Below, in pieces: positions 22,650 through 34,962 of a stretch of 64,000 nt of DNA (the first letter of the stretch is position 1; each line of letters opens with the position of its first letter). Both the position numbers and the translations under genes were made by a program. Source of the DNA: Microcebus murinus (lineage: Eukaryota > Chordata > Mammalia > Primates > Cheirogaleidae); contig NC_134120.1 of the NCBI RefSeq assembly GCF_040939455.1, forward strand, positions 14,971,001 to 15,035,000, given 5' to 3'. Under the pieces are notes generated by a model. The model worked only from the letters and a program-made list of their open reading frames with translations, ran no database searches and was not told the origin of the DNA.

Positions 22650-22800
22650 CTTAGATTCCTTGCTCGTGTGACACTGGTGGTCCCGTTCACAGGTCGGCTG
22701 ACGGCTAAAGCAGATGGGTCAGCACCTCATCAGCGGCGGCCGGGCTGCGCGCCAGGCCCTCGTCAGGAAGTGCAGTTTTGAAATCGTTGCTACATGAGCC
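22650..22800 (-). promoter_or_regulatory. CpG-rich possible promoter / 5' UTR
   Basis: About 20 CpGs fall within roughly 300 bases (22505-22800), near the number expected from base composition, while the surroundings are CpG-poor. The densest part is gcggcggccgggctgcgcgcc around 22733-22753. No TATA box is evident. It lies just upstream of the candidate start codon on the minus strand, so a CpG promoter for that exon is the natural reading. It is smaller than a classical CpG island. Confidence 0.4.
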
Positions 22801-24797
22801 CTGTCAGATCTCTGCTGGGATTTTATGGGGGGATAGTTGTTCCTTTAGGGCAGCTGTTCTTAATCACGTCAGGTCACAGAGCCTTTTGAGAATCTGAACA
22901 GCTGATCACATACATGTGACAGTCTGCATTGATTTTGCAGGGTTTGTGGTCCCCTTGAAGCCCAGGCTTATTGCCAAGTTGAAGACTTGTTTTGGTGCTC
23001 TCAGCTGAATCCTAGCCTGAGACCCTCATCCCTCTCCCCGGCACTCCCTGAGCAATGGCCACGTAGATTCCCTTTTCACCAGCTAGTTCTTGGCTCACCC
23101 TTCCTTTCCTCTTGGGTGGGGTCCCTCCCAGGACAGTCCAGGCCTGCTCCCACGCCTAGGTCCATATCTGGCCCACAGGAAAAGTACTTCCTTGGCTCCA
23201 ACGAATTCTGATGGTGACTGTCATCCTGGTAGCCTTTTAGGTTTTTGCCTGGAATTTTGCCAGCACTGGTGTGCCATGCCCTGCAAACGCCAATGGACGC
23301 TGCAGCTTCAAGTTGTCCCAGGAGTCCCTCTGACTTGGTTTGAGGCAAAGGTCGGGGTTGGGGGAGGACCCCATCAACCTCCACCAAAGAAAGTCTGTGG
23401 ACCTCTTTTAACTGCTGTCTTGGGATAGCCTGGCCGAGTTGGTTTCAAAACCACTGGTATGTTCTGTACAAGTGGACTATGGCTGGCTTCCTTGGAATAT
23501 GGGGGGGGGGGGAGGGAACGGTCCTTGTTATAGCTTATTGTGTCCTAGTTTTCGATGCCTCAGGAAAACCTGACACAGAAAGTGTCCCATCTTAACATAG
23601 ATTTCTGTTTTCATGGCTTGAGAGTAGGACTGATTGTGAAAGGAGACAGGTGGTTGGAAACCCTGCTCTTTTTTCTCCCCGAGAAGCAGGAGGGACCTGT
23701 CCAACTTCAGTGTGACATTTTCCATTACCTGCCATACCGAATGTATCAGATGTTTAGGTGTGAAGTCCCGGTTTTCAGAGCCATATGTGGACTTGTGGTA
23801 TTCTTAGGATATCTAAACCAACAGATGACTTAAATTGGGAGTAACTAGTATTTTGATATGATGGGCGTAACTTTTTTTATTATTTATATCCAATAGAAAA
23901 AGTAGAGTAGTGAAAGCAAAAACTTGAGATATTTTTTTTACTGATACATTGTGGAAAACAGGAAAGTCTCTTCTTTGGGCTTCAATTTGCTTGTTAAATG
24001 ATACTTTTATTTAGGAATGGGCAAGGATATTGGGGGGGGGGCGTTGTGAGTGATGAATCTGTTCCTGTCCTCCTGGAGGCTGGGAGTTAGCAATAATATG
24101 GAGGGGGGAGGCATCTATATACATCTAAGCATTTCCCCACACATTGTACCAATGAGAGACAAATTTTTATTTAGCAAGTTCTCTTAAGTGGCAAATAGTC
24201 TGTGAAAGGATTAACTACTGGAGCATTTAGATAGGTAATTGTTCTTCTGAGGGGGCTGGTTCTGAAGTAATGATGACTGTGACTGGGGACAATTGTGATT
24301 TTGGAGCATGCAGCCTACTGAGGACAGGTTAGTGGCTTGCCAGGATGGGGTCTGGGAGGAGTGCGTTTGTTGTACAGCTAAGGAAACATAAAACAGCAGA
24401 ACTCATACATTCAACCAATAGGGACACATTAGAGAGATGATCCAGGCCGGGAAGTCTCATTGTGTTCTACAGGCCACCTTCCCTGTGGGATGCTCCAGCG
24501 GGGGAGAGAGGAAGGGTCTATGTGGCCAAATACCTTTGGGAAGCACTGCTAGTGTCCCTGGCTTGGGCTTTCACAGTAGACATTTGCATATTAAAGGTTC
24601 CGGGAAGACTTAACAGTAAGAAACTTATTTAACTGAATTAAAGAAGTGTTTCCTTAAATTATTTGACCAAGGGACACCTTCCACCCCTTGGTCAAGTATT
24701 AGGTATTAGGACTTGTGCATTTGGGGTATTGAGTGTCTCATCCTTTGGGAGATTCTAAACTCCTTCCAAAACAGCTGCTTCTCAAAAATGCTTTTCA
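22801..24797. other. single-copy stretch
   Basis: Holds G homopolymers (23501-23512; 24034-24042) and short frames on both strands without recognised features. Around 22850-22910 a phrase like 'agccttttgagaatctga' hints at an old MER relic too short to assign. Confidence 0.4.
23501..23512. repeat. poly(G) run
   Basis: Twelve consecutive G, followed by agggaacgg. Runs like this can be unstable and error-prone in sequencing. Confidence 0.9.
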
Positions 24798-25162
<365 letters not shown>

Positions 25163-25439
25163 TCAAACCAATAGAGCATTTGCTCAAATAGCCTTTGTGG
25201 TGGCTTATTTTCTTTACCGTGAGGGTCAGTTTGAAAATTAAAGAGTCAGATGTTTAAGTTCTGATTTAAAAAAAAAAAAAGATGAATAATAGTAGATTGG
25301 GATAATAACATGTATAGTAGAGGAGTTTATTTGTGTCTAATAGCAAATGAAGGACATGTAGGAGGAGGCAGAAAACAATTGGTGGGAAGACATCACAGTC
25401 CCAACTGGTACAATTCACCCAACCATCTCTTCATGAATT

Positions 25440-26465
25440 AATTTTTAAAATAATACCCATTTTCCTTTATTTTATCTTCAGTACCCCTTCCCTCTTAGAC
25501 ATACTTTTTAAACAATCATTCTTTTGATGTAGTTGACTGATTTTCACTGCAGCGCGTGGTATTCCACTGCATGCAAACAGTTTATTCTCCTGTAGGTCGA
25601 CACTAGGAATGTTCCCAGGTTTCTGCTTTTACAACACTGCTGCTCGGAACTTCTGGAACTTCATTACAGGTGTTTCCTGGTGTGCATGTGTAAGTCCTAC
25701 TAGAGCATGTCCCCAAGGAGGGAAGATACTCTATTCGGCTAGTGAATGTCTGTTTCCTTCAGCGGTGGTGTCAGTTTTCACTCCTAGCAGTGGCTGGGGG
25801 CTTCCATTATTTCACACCTTCTAGACAATTGGCAGTCTGACAAGTTTTTGTCATGTGGGTGTAAAATGGTACCTTTGTGGTTTTAATTCGAGTTTCTCTG
25901 GTTCTTAATGAGGTTGAACGTCTGAGTTATTGGACCATCGTGTTTCTTCCACAGTGAAATGCCTTTTCCCCATTTCTCCATTAGATTGTTTTTCTTACTG
26001 ATGGATTCATTATGGATTTTAATACTAATACTTCGTCAGTTTATGTGCTACAGAAACTTCTTTAAGGTGTATGTCATAAGACATTTACAATTTTAATGAA
26101 ATTGAGTTCCAGTCTTTTCCCTTAATGGCTCATACATTTTTCTTAATATCTATCTGAATTATCTCCTAAAGTTAAAAAGCCTTGTCTTCTCAAATCCACA
26201 TAGAATTGATTTTTTTTTTTTAAACGTATGGTGTGATACTAGAATCCAACTGCATTTTTTCCCTCTTACAGAAAACTGAAGTCCAGACCTCACTGATTTA
26301 ATATTTTACCTGTCTTTTCATGCCATCACTGAATCATGTGTTTGTGTTATCTTTTTTGGACTTTTGATTTTGTTCCATTCACCCACTTGTCTATGCACCA
26401 ATATTAAACTGCTTTGATTACTATATGTTTTGGTATCTTGACATCTGGTAGAAACTTACTTTTTT
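25440..26465 (-). mobile_element. old L1 (L1M-type) ORF2 end, antisense
   Basis: Order and wording follow the antisense end of ORF2 in old L1s: 'gtggtattccactgcatg', 'acactgctgctcggaac', 'gtgggtgtaaaatggtacctttgtggttttaattcgagtttctctgg', 'tgaggttgaacgtctgag' and 'cttgtctatgcaccaatattaaactgctttgattactatatg'. Heavily diverged. Confidence 0.65.
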
Positions 26466-27720
26466 TTTTTCTTTCAGTTGATCTTTTGGATTTCTCCATG
26501 TCTATTAGTTTCTTTGCTTGTTTTTCCTTATTTCATCTGAGATCTCCCTTTGAGATAATTGTCCTTTTGAAGAAATTAGCAATTCCCTTGAATTTGGTCC
26601 TGTTCTTACCTGACTTTCTCTTTCTGTTTGCTAAAATTACCATTCGACCTTATTTCTTGAGTGCCAGTAGAGCACTCTCCACAGTTCTAGATTGATGGTT
26701 ACTTCCTAGCGGCACTTTGAAGTTATTGCTTCATTGTCATCTGGCCTCCATTTGTAACTGTTAAAGTCTAATATCAGATTGTCATTGCTCTGAAGTAATC
26801 TGTCTCTTCTCTCCCCCTTGTATCCAGGTCCCTCCCTCCCTTCCCTAATTAGAATTGGTTGTGCTCTCAGAATCTGAGCATTTTTGTCTTTCATCAATTC
26901 GATGGAATGCTCAGCTCTTACCTTTTCTAACGCTGCCCGTTTCTTTTCTGTCTTTTGGATTTCTAATTAGACATATGTTAAAACTTCTCGTTCTATCCCC
27001 TATCTCTTAATTTCTCTTCCTTTTTTCCCTCTCTCTGCTATGTACAGGGATGTTTTCCCCAAATAATTCATTCTTCAACTGTGTCTAACTTATTTGATCC
27101 CCTTTTGAGTTTTTGATATTAATGATTATATATTTTGACTGTCTGGAAGTTCTTTTTCAAATGTCTCTGGTCACTAAACTTTCTTGTTCCTTGCTCATGT
27201 CTTGGTTTCAACCATTATTTCTTTTAATAAATGACATTTCTAATTGGGTGATTTGATACTATGCATTTGAAGATTCCAATCTTGATGTCCTTTGGGTGTT
27301 CTGACTGCCTGTGTTGCTGTTTCTTGTTTTTGCCAACTCTAGCTCCAGGAGTTTCGTTTCCTGAGTGTTTGCAGTTTCTGTTGGGAGCTCGTATTTAGCC
27401 TTGAGACGCTGGGGGGGTGCCGGAGAACCTGGCTTGAGGGCGTGCTCCAGCGAGACTTGTTTACTTCTGCCAGATAACCTGAAGTGCCTTCAGATTGGGA
27501 CGGCTTTTGGTTAATTTTATAGCTTGGAAAATCCCAGGTCAGGCATTTAGGATAAGTACAAACCCTGAAGTTGTGTGGACATAGGTCTGTGATTATCGAT
27601 TCACAGTGGGGAGACATTTTCTCGCTGTCTGTAGCTGAGATCCAAACAATAAGTTTCCCTGTTGCTGCTTCTTGCTGTCCAGCAGGTTTTTGGGGATTCT
27701 CACCATCCTTTCATTAAGAG
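26466..27720 (-). mobile_element. T-rich LINE-like remains, family uncertain
   Basis: Phrases such as 'ttgaagttattgcttcattgtcatctggcctccat', 'tcaactgtgtctaac' and 'gactgtctggaagttctttttcaaatgtctctggtca' recall untranslated or upstream parts of old L1M elements in antisense. It probably continues the element to its left. The right limit is a guess; from about 27360 the sequence becomes GC-richer. Confidence 0.4.
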
Positions 27721-29081
27721 TGTAACTCTTTGAGGCCCTTGTTTCTGTTTTGAAAAATGATTATATTTGACTTCAGTTTGAAGTTCAGCATGTTACGTTA
27801 CATATTTTTCTTCCCAGTTGGATTCAGGTCCCTAGTGTGTTTAGGCTATTGCTAAGAAGTCCTTCATTTTTTTTCTCCTACATTTAATGCAATTGCTACA
27901 ACTTTGTAGTCACATCTGCCTGGCCTGTTTTATTTCCTGTATTGGCCATATCTCCCTTGGGGTCACAGACATTTATCTATAACTTGATAAAACATTTTCA
28001 AGTCAAGATAGCCAAGATATAACCCTTTGTTTTGGTGTTTGGCCATTATATAATCTGTCATTTATGTTTGGGTCCCATGTCAAATGGAATGTTGATACCA
28101 TAGGAGAAATCTTATATTTCACTACAAGATTTTATGCATAGATTCTTTTTTAAAAACTGAAATTGTGTAATAGTGTGTATATGTGTTTAACACAGGAAGA
28201 AGTGGCCTGTGCATGGGCTGGCCGCCTTCATTCTCCTGGCTACTTCACCTCTCAACAATTCAGAGTGTTCTCAGTGCTGTGCCCCCAGGGTGACTGCTGG
28301 CTGGGTGTCCTTCAATAACTGCATGGGGATCCACAGTTGCCCGGAAACGTAGCTCGATGAAACGCGCAGACGATGCTGAATGAGGGGTGTGTTCTATTCT
28401 CAAGGGGGCTGAGCGCAAGAGCAAGAGGAGAAATGAATGCTATTGGCAATAAGTAATGAAAAAAATACGCCTGAACTAGAGAAAACTCATGTGCCTTTGG
28501 AAAAAAGATCTGCAGCAGTTCTCAGAGCAGTGACTCTGGAGGGAGAACTAGACCAGAGAGGAAATGTGAGGAAGGGGATGGAGAACTACACCGTAGTTTA
28601 TTTCCAGCGGATGGGTCATAAGCTTAGCAGCAGGGAGCAGGGAAATTTTAGCCTCTTATTAATTAAAAAATACCATCATCCTTGTATGACAGCATAAATA
28701 CTCGCACTATGCTTTATTGCTCCGAAACTGCTTTTTTATACCCATCACCACAGGTGATTTCTGTCATGCACTGGATTTTACAAGACACTCTCTCCCTCTG
28801 AGCTCCTGGAGTGTGATGACTGAGAGATGCTTGGGGAAGCAGGAGGCTGTTTGGATTGTCGCCCTCTTACTAACGAAGTCACATGAGCACAGAGTGCTAA
28901 AGGCAATTTCAAAAAAGAGACAGTCTCAGGAGTGAATGCCTGACTTGTCCCTTGGGTTCCTCCCCTTGGTTCACCCCATGTGCTTCTAGTTTGTAGGACG
29001 GTTCCCAGTTGTCAGGTCACAGCCCAGAACCTGTGCCTACGATGGTCCCTTCCGTTGAGGCCACTGTCAGTAGCAAGAGAC
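27721..29081. other. single-copy stretch
   Basis: No repeat or exon I can support. The short frame at 28437-28697 (plus) shows no recognised motif. Confidence 0.4.
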
Positions 29082-29165
29082 AAGAAACCCAACTCAGACT
29101 TGTTTAAAGCCAGCAAAGGGAGTTTATTGGCCTATGCAACTGGAATTCCTAGGGGTAGGCTGCCC
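29082..29165 (+). repeat. unnamed dispersed repeat, copy 1
   Basis: Contains 'agacaagaaacccaactcagacttgtttaaagcc', then 'agcaaagggagtttattgg' and 'attcctaggggtaggctg'. It matches 29963-30072 over most of its length with scattered differences. I recognise the style of an old interspersed element but not the family. Confidence 0.65.
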
Positions 29166-29390
29166 AGCTCTCAATGTTCTTGTTTTGCTGAGGTCATTGT
29201 GCAACTTTTTAGGGCCTTGGTTTCCTCATCAGTGAAATGAATGGCTTGGAATGACCTACCACTGAGTCTGTGGGATCCCTGTAGGCCTTTTTGCCTGTGG
29301 CACAAAATTCAGAGCCTAGTTACTCCTCCTCTCGTATTAGGCCTTAAAGCTATTGCAGGTTGCTCTTGGCCTCTTAATGAGATTTTAAAA

Positions 29391-29424
29391 TTCTTGGATA
29401 TCCAAGAACATGGATATCCATGTT
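29391..29424. repeat. two adjoining perfect 18-bp palindromes
   Basis: ttcttggatatccaagaa (29391-29408) and aacatggatatccatgtt (29407-29424) each equal their own reverse complement, share two bases and are both centred on GGATATCC. Either strand could form two hairpins with essentially no loop. Confidence 0.97.
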
Positions 29425-29962
29425 AGATTTTGTTTGAATCCGTAGGACAAAACAGTCTGGTGCTACCTACAGAGTAGGTACTAAATCAATGGTGGCTGTC
29501 CCAGGTTTTTGGTGTCTTTCATTTCCTGTTATCTCCTCACTCTAAGATCCCATCCAAACCACTAACACTTAGTGTTTAAGGGTCTTAATTTTGGTCAATT
29601 TACTTATTAACCCCCAGATTTCTGCCTCCCTGGTGCAGGGTTGCCACCTAGTGGGAAAAGATGGCAACTACAAGTTTTTAGTGCCCGTGTTCCATAACCC
29701 TATGTTCTTTGGTTTAATTCGAGGCCGAAAAGTGGGTATTTTGGAGTGAGTTGCAGCAAAATAACTTAAGCCATGCTGCTGTCATGCACAGTAGCGTAGG
29801 CTACAAACTGCGTGTTATGACATGAAGGCTGGGCTCTACTGTTCAGAGGTCCTTGTCCTGATGGCCTTTCGTGTCTAGCATTAGAGGTTCATTCCCTAAG
29901 TGCCTTTGTATCTTCTGCAGTGTATCCATTTGCAGTGTTACGTTGTCCAGTGGATGTAAGTC

Positions 29963-30072
29963 AGGACTCTTAGGAGCAAGTGAAAGAAACCCAGCTCGGA
30001 CGTGTTGAAAGCCAGCAAAGGGAGTTTACTGACTTACGTAACTGGTATTCCTAGGGGTAGGCTGGCCCTGGG
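29963..30072 (+). repeat. unnamed dispersed repeat, copy 2
   Basis: Starts near 'caggactcttaggagcaagtgaaagaaacccagc' and runs through 'agcaaagggagtttactga' and 'attcctaggggtaggctgg'. Same family and orientation as the copy about 880 bases to the left. Confidence 0.65.
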
Positions 30073-30446
30073 CATGTTGCAAATCATTTCAAGATTCATC
30101 CTCTTACACTCTTTCTCCTGGTTCTGCTCCTGGATTTACTTCTTGGTGCTTCCTTTTCACTCAGTTCCCCTCTCCCCCAACCCCTCATGCTTACGTTATG
30201 CCTTCTCCAAATCACAGAAGAGTCCTGGGACTTGCTCTTGTTGGGCTGCGTGTCAATCCTTGATCCAGTGCCCCTGGCACAGTGGGAAAGTAAGTTGTGC
30301 CCAGTTTCCTGAGTCTAGGTCACGTGCCCACCCCAATCATGTGAAATGAAAGAAGGAAAGAGATCAGTCCTCCTTAAGAATGGAAGTACCCTTTTCAAAA
30401 CAAGGAGGCTTGGATGCTAGACAAGCAAAAAGAATAGATGTCTATG

Positions 30447-30632
30447 GTGCTCACATGGTAGTAATATCCTCCAGGGATTAGGGGATTGGGGGGGTGTAAA
30501 TTCACAACTAATGGATGCGGTGAGCATTGTAGAGGGGAAGAGCATGTCTTTAATCCTCGCTTGGGTGAGGCAAGGTCATAAAATGTAACCGAAATATTTG
30601 TACCCTCATAATATCCTGAAATAAAAAAAACA
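30447..30632 (+). mobile_element. 5'-truncated LINE-1 3' end, lemur-type
   Basis: The end 'aaatgtaac.gaaatatttgtaccctcataatatcctgaaat' with an A tail matches the 3' end of the large L1 (aatcccacaatatgctgg) and its family. Only about 190 bases of 3' UTR were inserted. Flanks agatgtctatg (30436) and agatgttgatg (30635) make an imperfect target-site duplication. Confidence 0.75.
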
Positions 30633-30889
30633 ACAGATGTTGATGACCTTGGACATTATATGTGTCAGCCCACTGCAGGCAGCCTGCCCTTTCCTTTGAC
30701 ATTTACCAGTGTTTGCTCACTACTAGATGTCTAAATGGGCTTCATAATTAATGACCAAGAAATTGATGAGTTGATGGGACAGGAAGCCAGTGAGAACCCG
30801 AGAGGCCTCAAGGCCACTGGGTACCTAAAAGAGGGTAGAAAATCAGGCACATTGTGTGGGTGAACCTAGTAACAACTGTATGGTGGTTT

Positions 30890-31425
30890 TAAAACATAGT
30901 TTCATATATTTCGAAGCTCTTCCCATTGAAAGAGGTGGCATCTGTGTTCTCTCCCTTTTAATCTGGGTGGGCTTATGGTTTCTTCAACCAGTGGAATGTA
31001 ACAGAAGTGATACCACACAGTTTCTGAGGAGGGGTAATGAAAGACCATGCAGTCTTGTTCGTTGAGACTCTTGATCCTGGTGCCTTGATCCACAATGTAA
31101 GAAGCTCTACACAAGCCCACCACGCTGGAGAGGCCACTGTAGATGCTCTGGTGGACAGTCCCAGCTGAGCCGGGCCTCCTAGCTGTCCTTACAAAGGTGC
31201 CAGATGTGAGAGTAAAGCTGGTTTAGATTCTACAGCCCAGCCCAGCCACTAACTGAGTGACACCATGGGACCTTTGTCAGGCACACCAAACAGAAGAACC
31301 ACCTAGCTGAGCCCTGCCTGAATTCCTGACCCACAAAAGTGTCAGATGTGATTAAAATGGTGGTAGTTCTAAGCCATTAAATTTTGGGATAGTCCGTTAT
31401 CCAGTGCTAGATAACTGGAGCAAAC
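30890..31425 (+). mobile_element. MaLR-like LTR, old
   Basis: 'ttaatctgggtgggcttatggtttcttcaaccagtggaatgtaacagaagtga' and the end 'aagccattaaattttgggatagtccgttatccagtgctagataact' match the general plan of an MLT1-class LTR. Diverged; subfamily not assigned. Confidence 0.5.
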
Positions 31426-32189
31426 TTCCATCTCTTCAACACCTTAATGAGAAAGTAGAGACCAAATATGTTTCAAATTACTTTGGCTATGATCTCAACA
31501 CAAATGTGCTATAAAAAGAGCTGTTTATGAAGAAAGATTAAATGACTTTTTTTCCCAAAAGGCTTTCAAATAATAAATTTGTCTTCTTCCTGCCAGCAGC
31601 ATGTTGGCGAGCTGCCCCCTTTTATCTTGGGGAGCCTGGTGCAGCACGAGCAAGAGGCAGAGGCCAAAGCCTTACTTGCTTGTCACAGCTTTGCTGCACA
31701 TGGCAGCCGGCTGACAGATCCCTGGGGACTGGAGAACTTCTGCTTCCTCATGAATCTTGGCGTGCCAGTAGAATGTATTTTGTCAGTGGTATTGCAGAAG
31801 AGAAAGTAGGCTCCCTTTCTGGAAATTGTTTAGTTTTCTCCTATTTTAGCTTTGCTAATAACTGGGCAGGGAGAGAGCCAGGCTGAAGTTTGTGATGAGC
31901 CTGAAGACTCAGCCTGCACACATCCTCCCCAGGCTCTAATTTGGCTGCCCTCTCCCCTCCACCTGAAGGCACCATTCGCCCTGCCCCTCACAAGTTGTTC
32001 AGAACAGCCAGGCACACATGCACGTACACATGTTTAAGAATTCAGTCTCCTCCTCAGGAAGCAATGTCCAAGCTGGGGCTCCTCGAGACCACTCTGAGAA
32101 TATTTTGCTGCTGTCTATTCTTGACTACTTAACAAAAGCAAGTGACTACTTGCTGGAATGTATGCGTTGATATGATATGACTCCCCCTC
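31426..32189. other. single-copy stretch
   Basis: Nothing recognised. Plus frames at 31542-31886 and 31579-31809 overlap in different frames and lack features. Confidence 0.4.
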
Positions 32190-33080
32190 GCCCCTCCCTC
32201 CTCACTCTAGTGTTCATGGAGCTTGTTCTATGCTGGGCGGCGTTCTAGATTCTGGGTATATGTTCACCAACGAAACACAAAAATGCAGTGGTTATAGTAT
32301 TTATCCTCTAAAGGGCAGAGAGAGAGACACACAAGCACAATTAATTAGTTGAACATATGCTGTGTTAGAAAGTTGCAAAAATAAAAATGAGTAGAGGCGG
32401 CTTGGGAATGGGTGAGGGGGGTTGTAGTGTTACATAGTGTGGTCCACAGATGTCACCTTAGAGATGTCCTTTAAGCAAAGACCAGAAAGAGATGAGGCAG
32501 TTGCATGGTACCTGGGGGAAGAGGATTCTGGGGGAAAGGAACTTAAACAAAGGGCTTAAGTTGGTGGCAGGAAGAGGCCTGAACCTCACTTAGTACCCTG
32601 AATAGGTGAGCTGGGTGGGCCATTGTAGGGACCTCTTCCTCCAAGGAACGTGGGAGCTGTTTGGAGAGTTTGCACAGAGGAATGACAGGATCTCAGCTGA
32701 TGTCTCAGAGCTCTGGCTGCTGGTTGTGAATCACTGTAGGAATCAGGGGTGTAAACACCAGATCCCTAGGAGGCTGCTGCAATACTATGCATGAGAGATG
32801 TGGTGGCTGGGCCCCAGAGATAGGAGGGAAAGAGGTAAGAAATGGTTGGATTTCCAGGGTGCTTTGAGGGTGGAACCAATAGGATTTGCAAATTTGGGGC
32901 AGAGAGAAAAGTCAAGGATGGCTCTGAAGCTTTTGGCTGTAACTAGCAGGTGAGGTAGCCTGGGAAGCAGATCGGGGGAGAAGATAAATAGTTGAGTCTG
33001 GATCTTGTGCTATTTGAGTGAGAAGTGGGGCTGAGGCTGGAAGTTGCACAAACAGGTCTGGGGGCCGGGGTGAGGACTGG
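32190..33080 (+). mobile_element. ancient mammalian interspersed repeat, 5' part
   Basis: Readable in order: 'agcttgttctatgctgggcggcgttctagattctgggtatatgttcacca', 'gcaaagaccagaaagagatgaggcag', 'gggaagaggattctggg', 'tgacaggatctcag', 'ctctggctgctgg', 'aggaggctgctgcaatact' and 'tcaaggatggctctgaagc'. These follow a very common old mammalian repeat whose name I cannot give with certainty. More of the same family appears at about 47.15 and 62.0 kb. Confidence 0.5.
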
Positions 33081-33684
33081 ACTTGAGTGAAGAAGCCCTT
33101 CCCAAAGGATGCTGGGTTGTCTCAGGTTAGCTAGGAGGCCTCAGTGGAGTGGGCACGCGGCTTTGTTACTAGATTTCAGAAGGTGTTTCTGCTGGCCATG
33201 TTGTATGGCTGCCATCTGTTCTGCGAAGCTGTGAACATGGTGGTGGTGACAGAAATATAGAACATCTCACTGTGCCATCCAAGGATTGTCTGTGACAACA
33301 TTGTCATGAATTGGACTGTGTTCCTGATTGGATAAAGATCTTTCTTCTTTGATACTGCTCGCCTGTAAGTCTGAAGCGCATGAAAAGAGCTTTCTCCATC
33401 CCCTTATGTCTTTTGTTGATGGGGGCAGTGGGACTGGAAGAAAACAATTAGCAAAAATACCATTTTGTTCTCAGAGAATCCAATAGAAAACAAAGCACTT
33501 TGATCTGTCTCATTTCTTTCTTCTTTTTAATGAAAATTAGTAGCTTCCACTTAGTTGATCCTTGTATACTATTTATAAGCTGAAAAAAATCCCAAAAGAT
33601 AGAAGTCTGACTCTGGCATTTTTAATTAACTTTCTGAATGTAATTTTCAGCATATTCAGTATTTCAGTATTCTCCGTTTTCTAG

Positions 33685-34115
33685 GGTTGATGTAATAAAA
33701 TACCATACTCCGGGAGCCTTAAGAAAATGGAAATGCATTCTCCCATGGTTGTGACGGCCCAAAGCTGGAATCCAGGCATCTGCAGGGCCGTGTTCCCTCC
33801 AAAGGCCCCAGGGGAGAATCGGTCCTGGCTGCTCCCAGCTGCTGGTGGTTGCTGGGGATCCGCGATGCCTTAACTTGCAGCTGAGTCACTCCAGCCTCTG
33901 CCTCTTCTGTCACGTGGCCTTCTGCCTGGTTCATACATGTCCAGATTTCCCTCCTTTCACTGGAGTAGGACCCACCCTACCCCAGTATGACCTCATCTGA
34001 ATTTGAGAGCATCTGTGAAAACCCTATTTCCAAATAAGTCACATCCCCAGATACCAGAAGTTAGGACTCGAACATTTTGGGGGATGCAGTTCTATTCACT
34101 ATAACCCTGAAGGAA
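33685..34115 (-). mobile_element. MaLR-like LTR, antisense
   Basis: 'gttgatgtaataaaataccata', 'cagggccgtgttccctccaaagg', 'gaatcggtcctggctgctcccagctgctggtggttgctgg', 'aaaaccctatttccaaataagtcacatcc' and 'gttaggactcgaacattttggggga' follow the antisense layout of an old MLT1-class LTR. Subfamily uncertain. Confidence 0.55.
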
Positions 34116-34599
34116 CACAGTAGAAGAGGCTGTAAAATGCTCTACTAAGGAAACACTGTGTTATCAAAATAACACAGTTAAAATAAAGAGCTGCTAGTTA
34201 TGCATTTGCATTTTTTTATTCTGTAACAATTTAGATGACTTCCCACAAATTTTGGTTTTTCTTTTAAACTCTGACATTTCAAGTGAGATTTTATTCTATA
34301 TAACTATACTCAGAGTGAGGACAATGTTTTGGTCCATGTGTCACTGTAGGAAATGTAGTAGGATCAGTGTGAGGAGGAATGACTGAGGTCAAGAGTGTCC
34401 TTGATCCGGGACACCCATGGGTTGCAGAGCTAATAAATGAGGGTCTCCATCTGCTTTGTACCTCTCTGAAATGAGGAGCATCCAAAGGAACCATGAGGAG
34501 GGAGTTGACCCATCTGGAACAAGATGTGTGCACATTCCCAAGATCATGGGGATTAGGGATTCAGGCTCAGGAGCAGTGAAGTTCACACCCTAGCTGTGC

Positions 34600-34705
34600 T
34601 GGGAGAGGGTGCCTTGGCCCTTAATCAGGTCTTAATTGTCCTGTCTGTAGAATGGGGACATTGTGCTTATCCCATAGGGCTAGTGGAGGATTTAATGAAT
34701 TAGTT
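34600..34705 (+). mobile_element. MIR fragment, sense
   Basis: 'aattgtcctgtctgtagaatggggaca..gtgcttatcccatagggctagtggaggatttaatgaatt' matches the middle of the MIR consensus. It stops where the better preserved MIR below begins. Confidence 0.55.
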
Positions 34706-34726
34706 CCCGTGGAGTGGGCGTAACAC

Positions 34727-34962
34727 AGGGGTAAGAGGTGGATTCTGCAGTCACATGGCCCGAAGGCCAATCCCGTCCTCACCACTTAATGCCTTTATAA
34801 CCTTGAGCAAGGGGCTGACCCCTCTGGGCCTCAGTTGCCTCCTCTGTAAAAATGAGGATAATCATAATACCCACTCGTTGTGAAGATTAAAGGAGTTGAG
34901 TGAGCTAATGCTTCTGAAATTCTTAGAGCAGTGCCTGGCACAGAGTAAGAGCTATTGAAGTG
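34727..34962 (+). mobile_element. MIR SINE, nearly full length
   Basis: Follows the whole sense consensus: 'cttgagcaaggggctgacccctctgggcctcagttgcctcctctgtaaaaatgaggataatcataatacc', then 'gttgtgaagattaaaggagtt' and 'agagcagtgcctggcacagagtaagagct'. Among the best preserved MIRs in the window. Confidence 0.88.
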
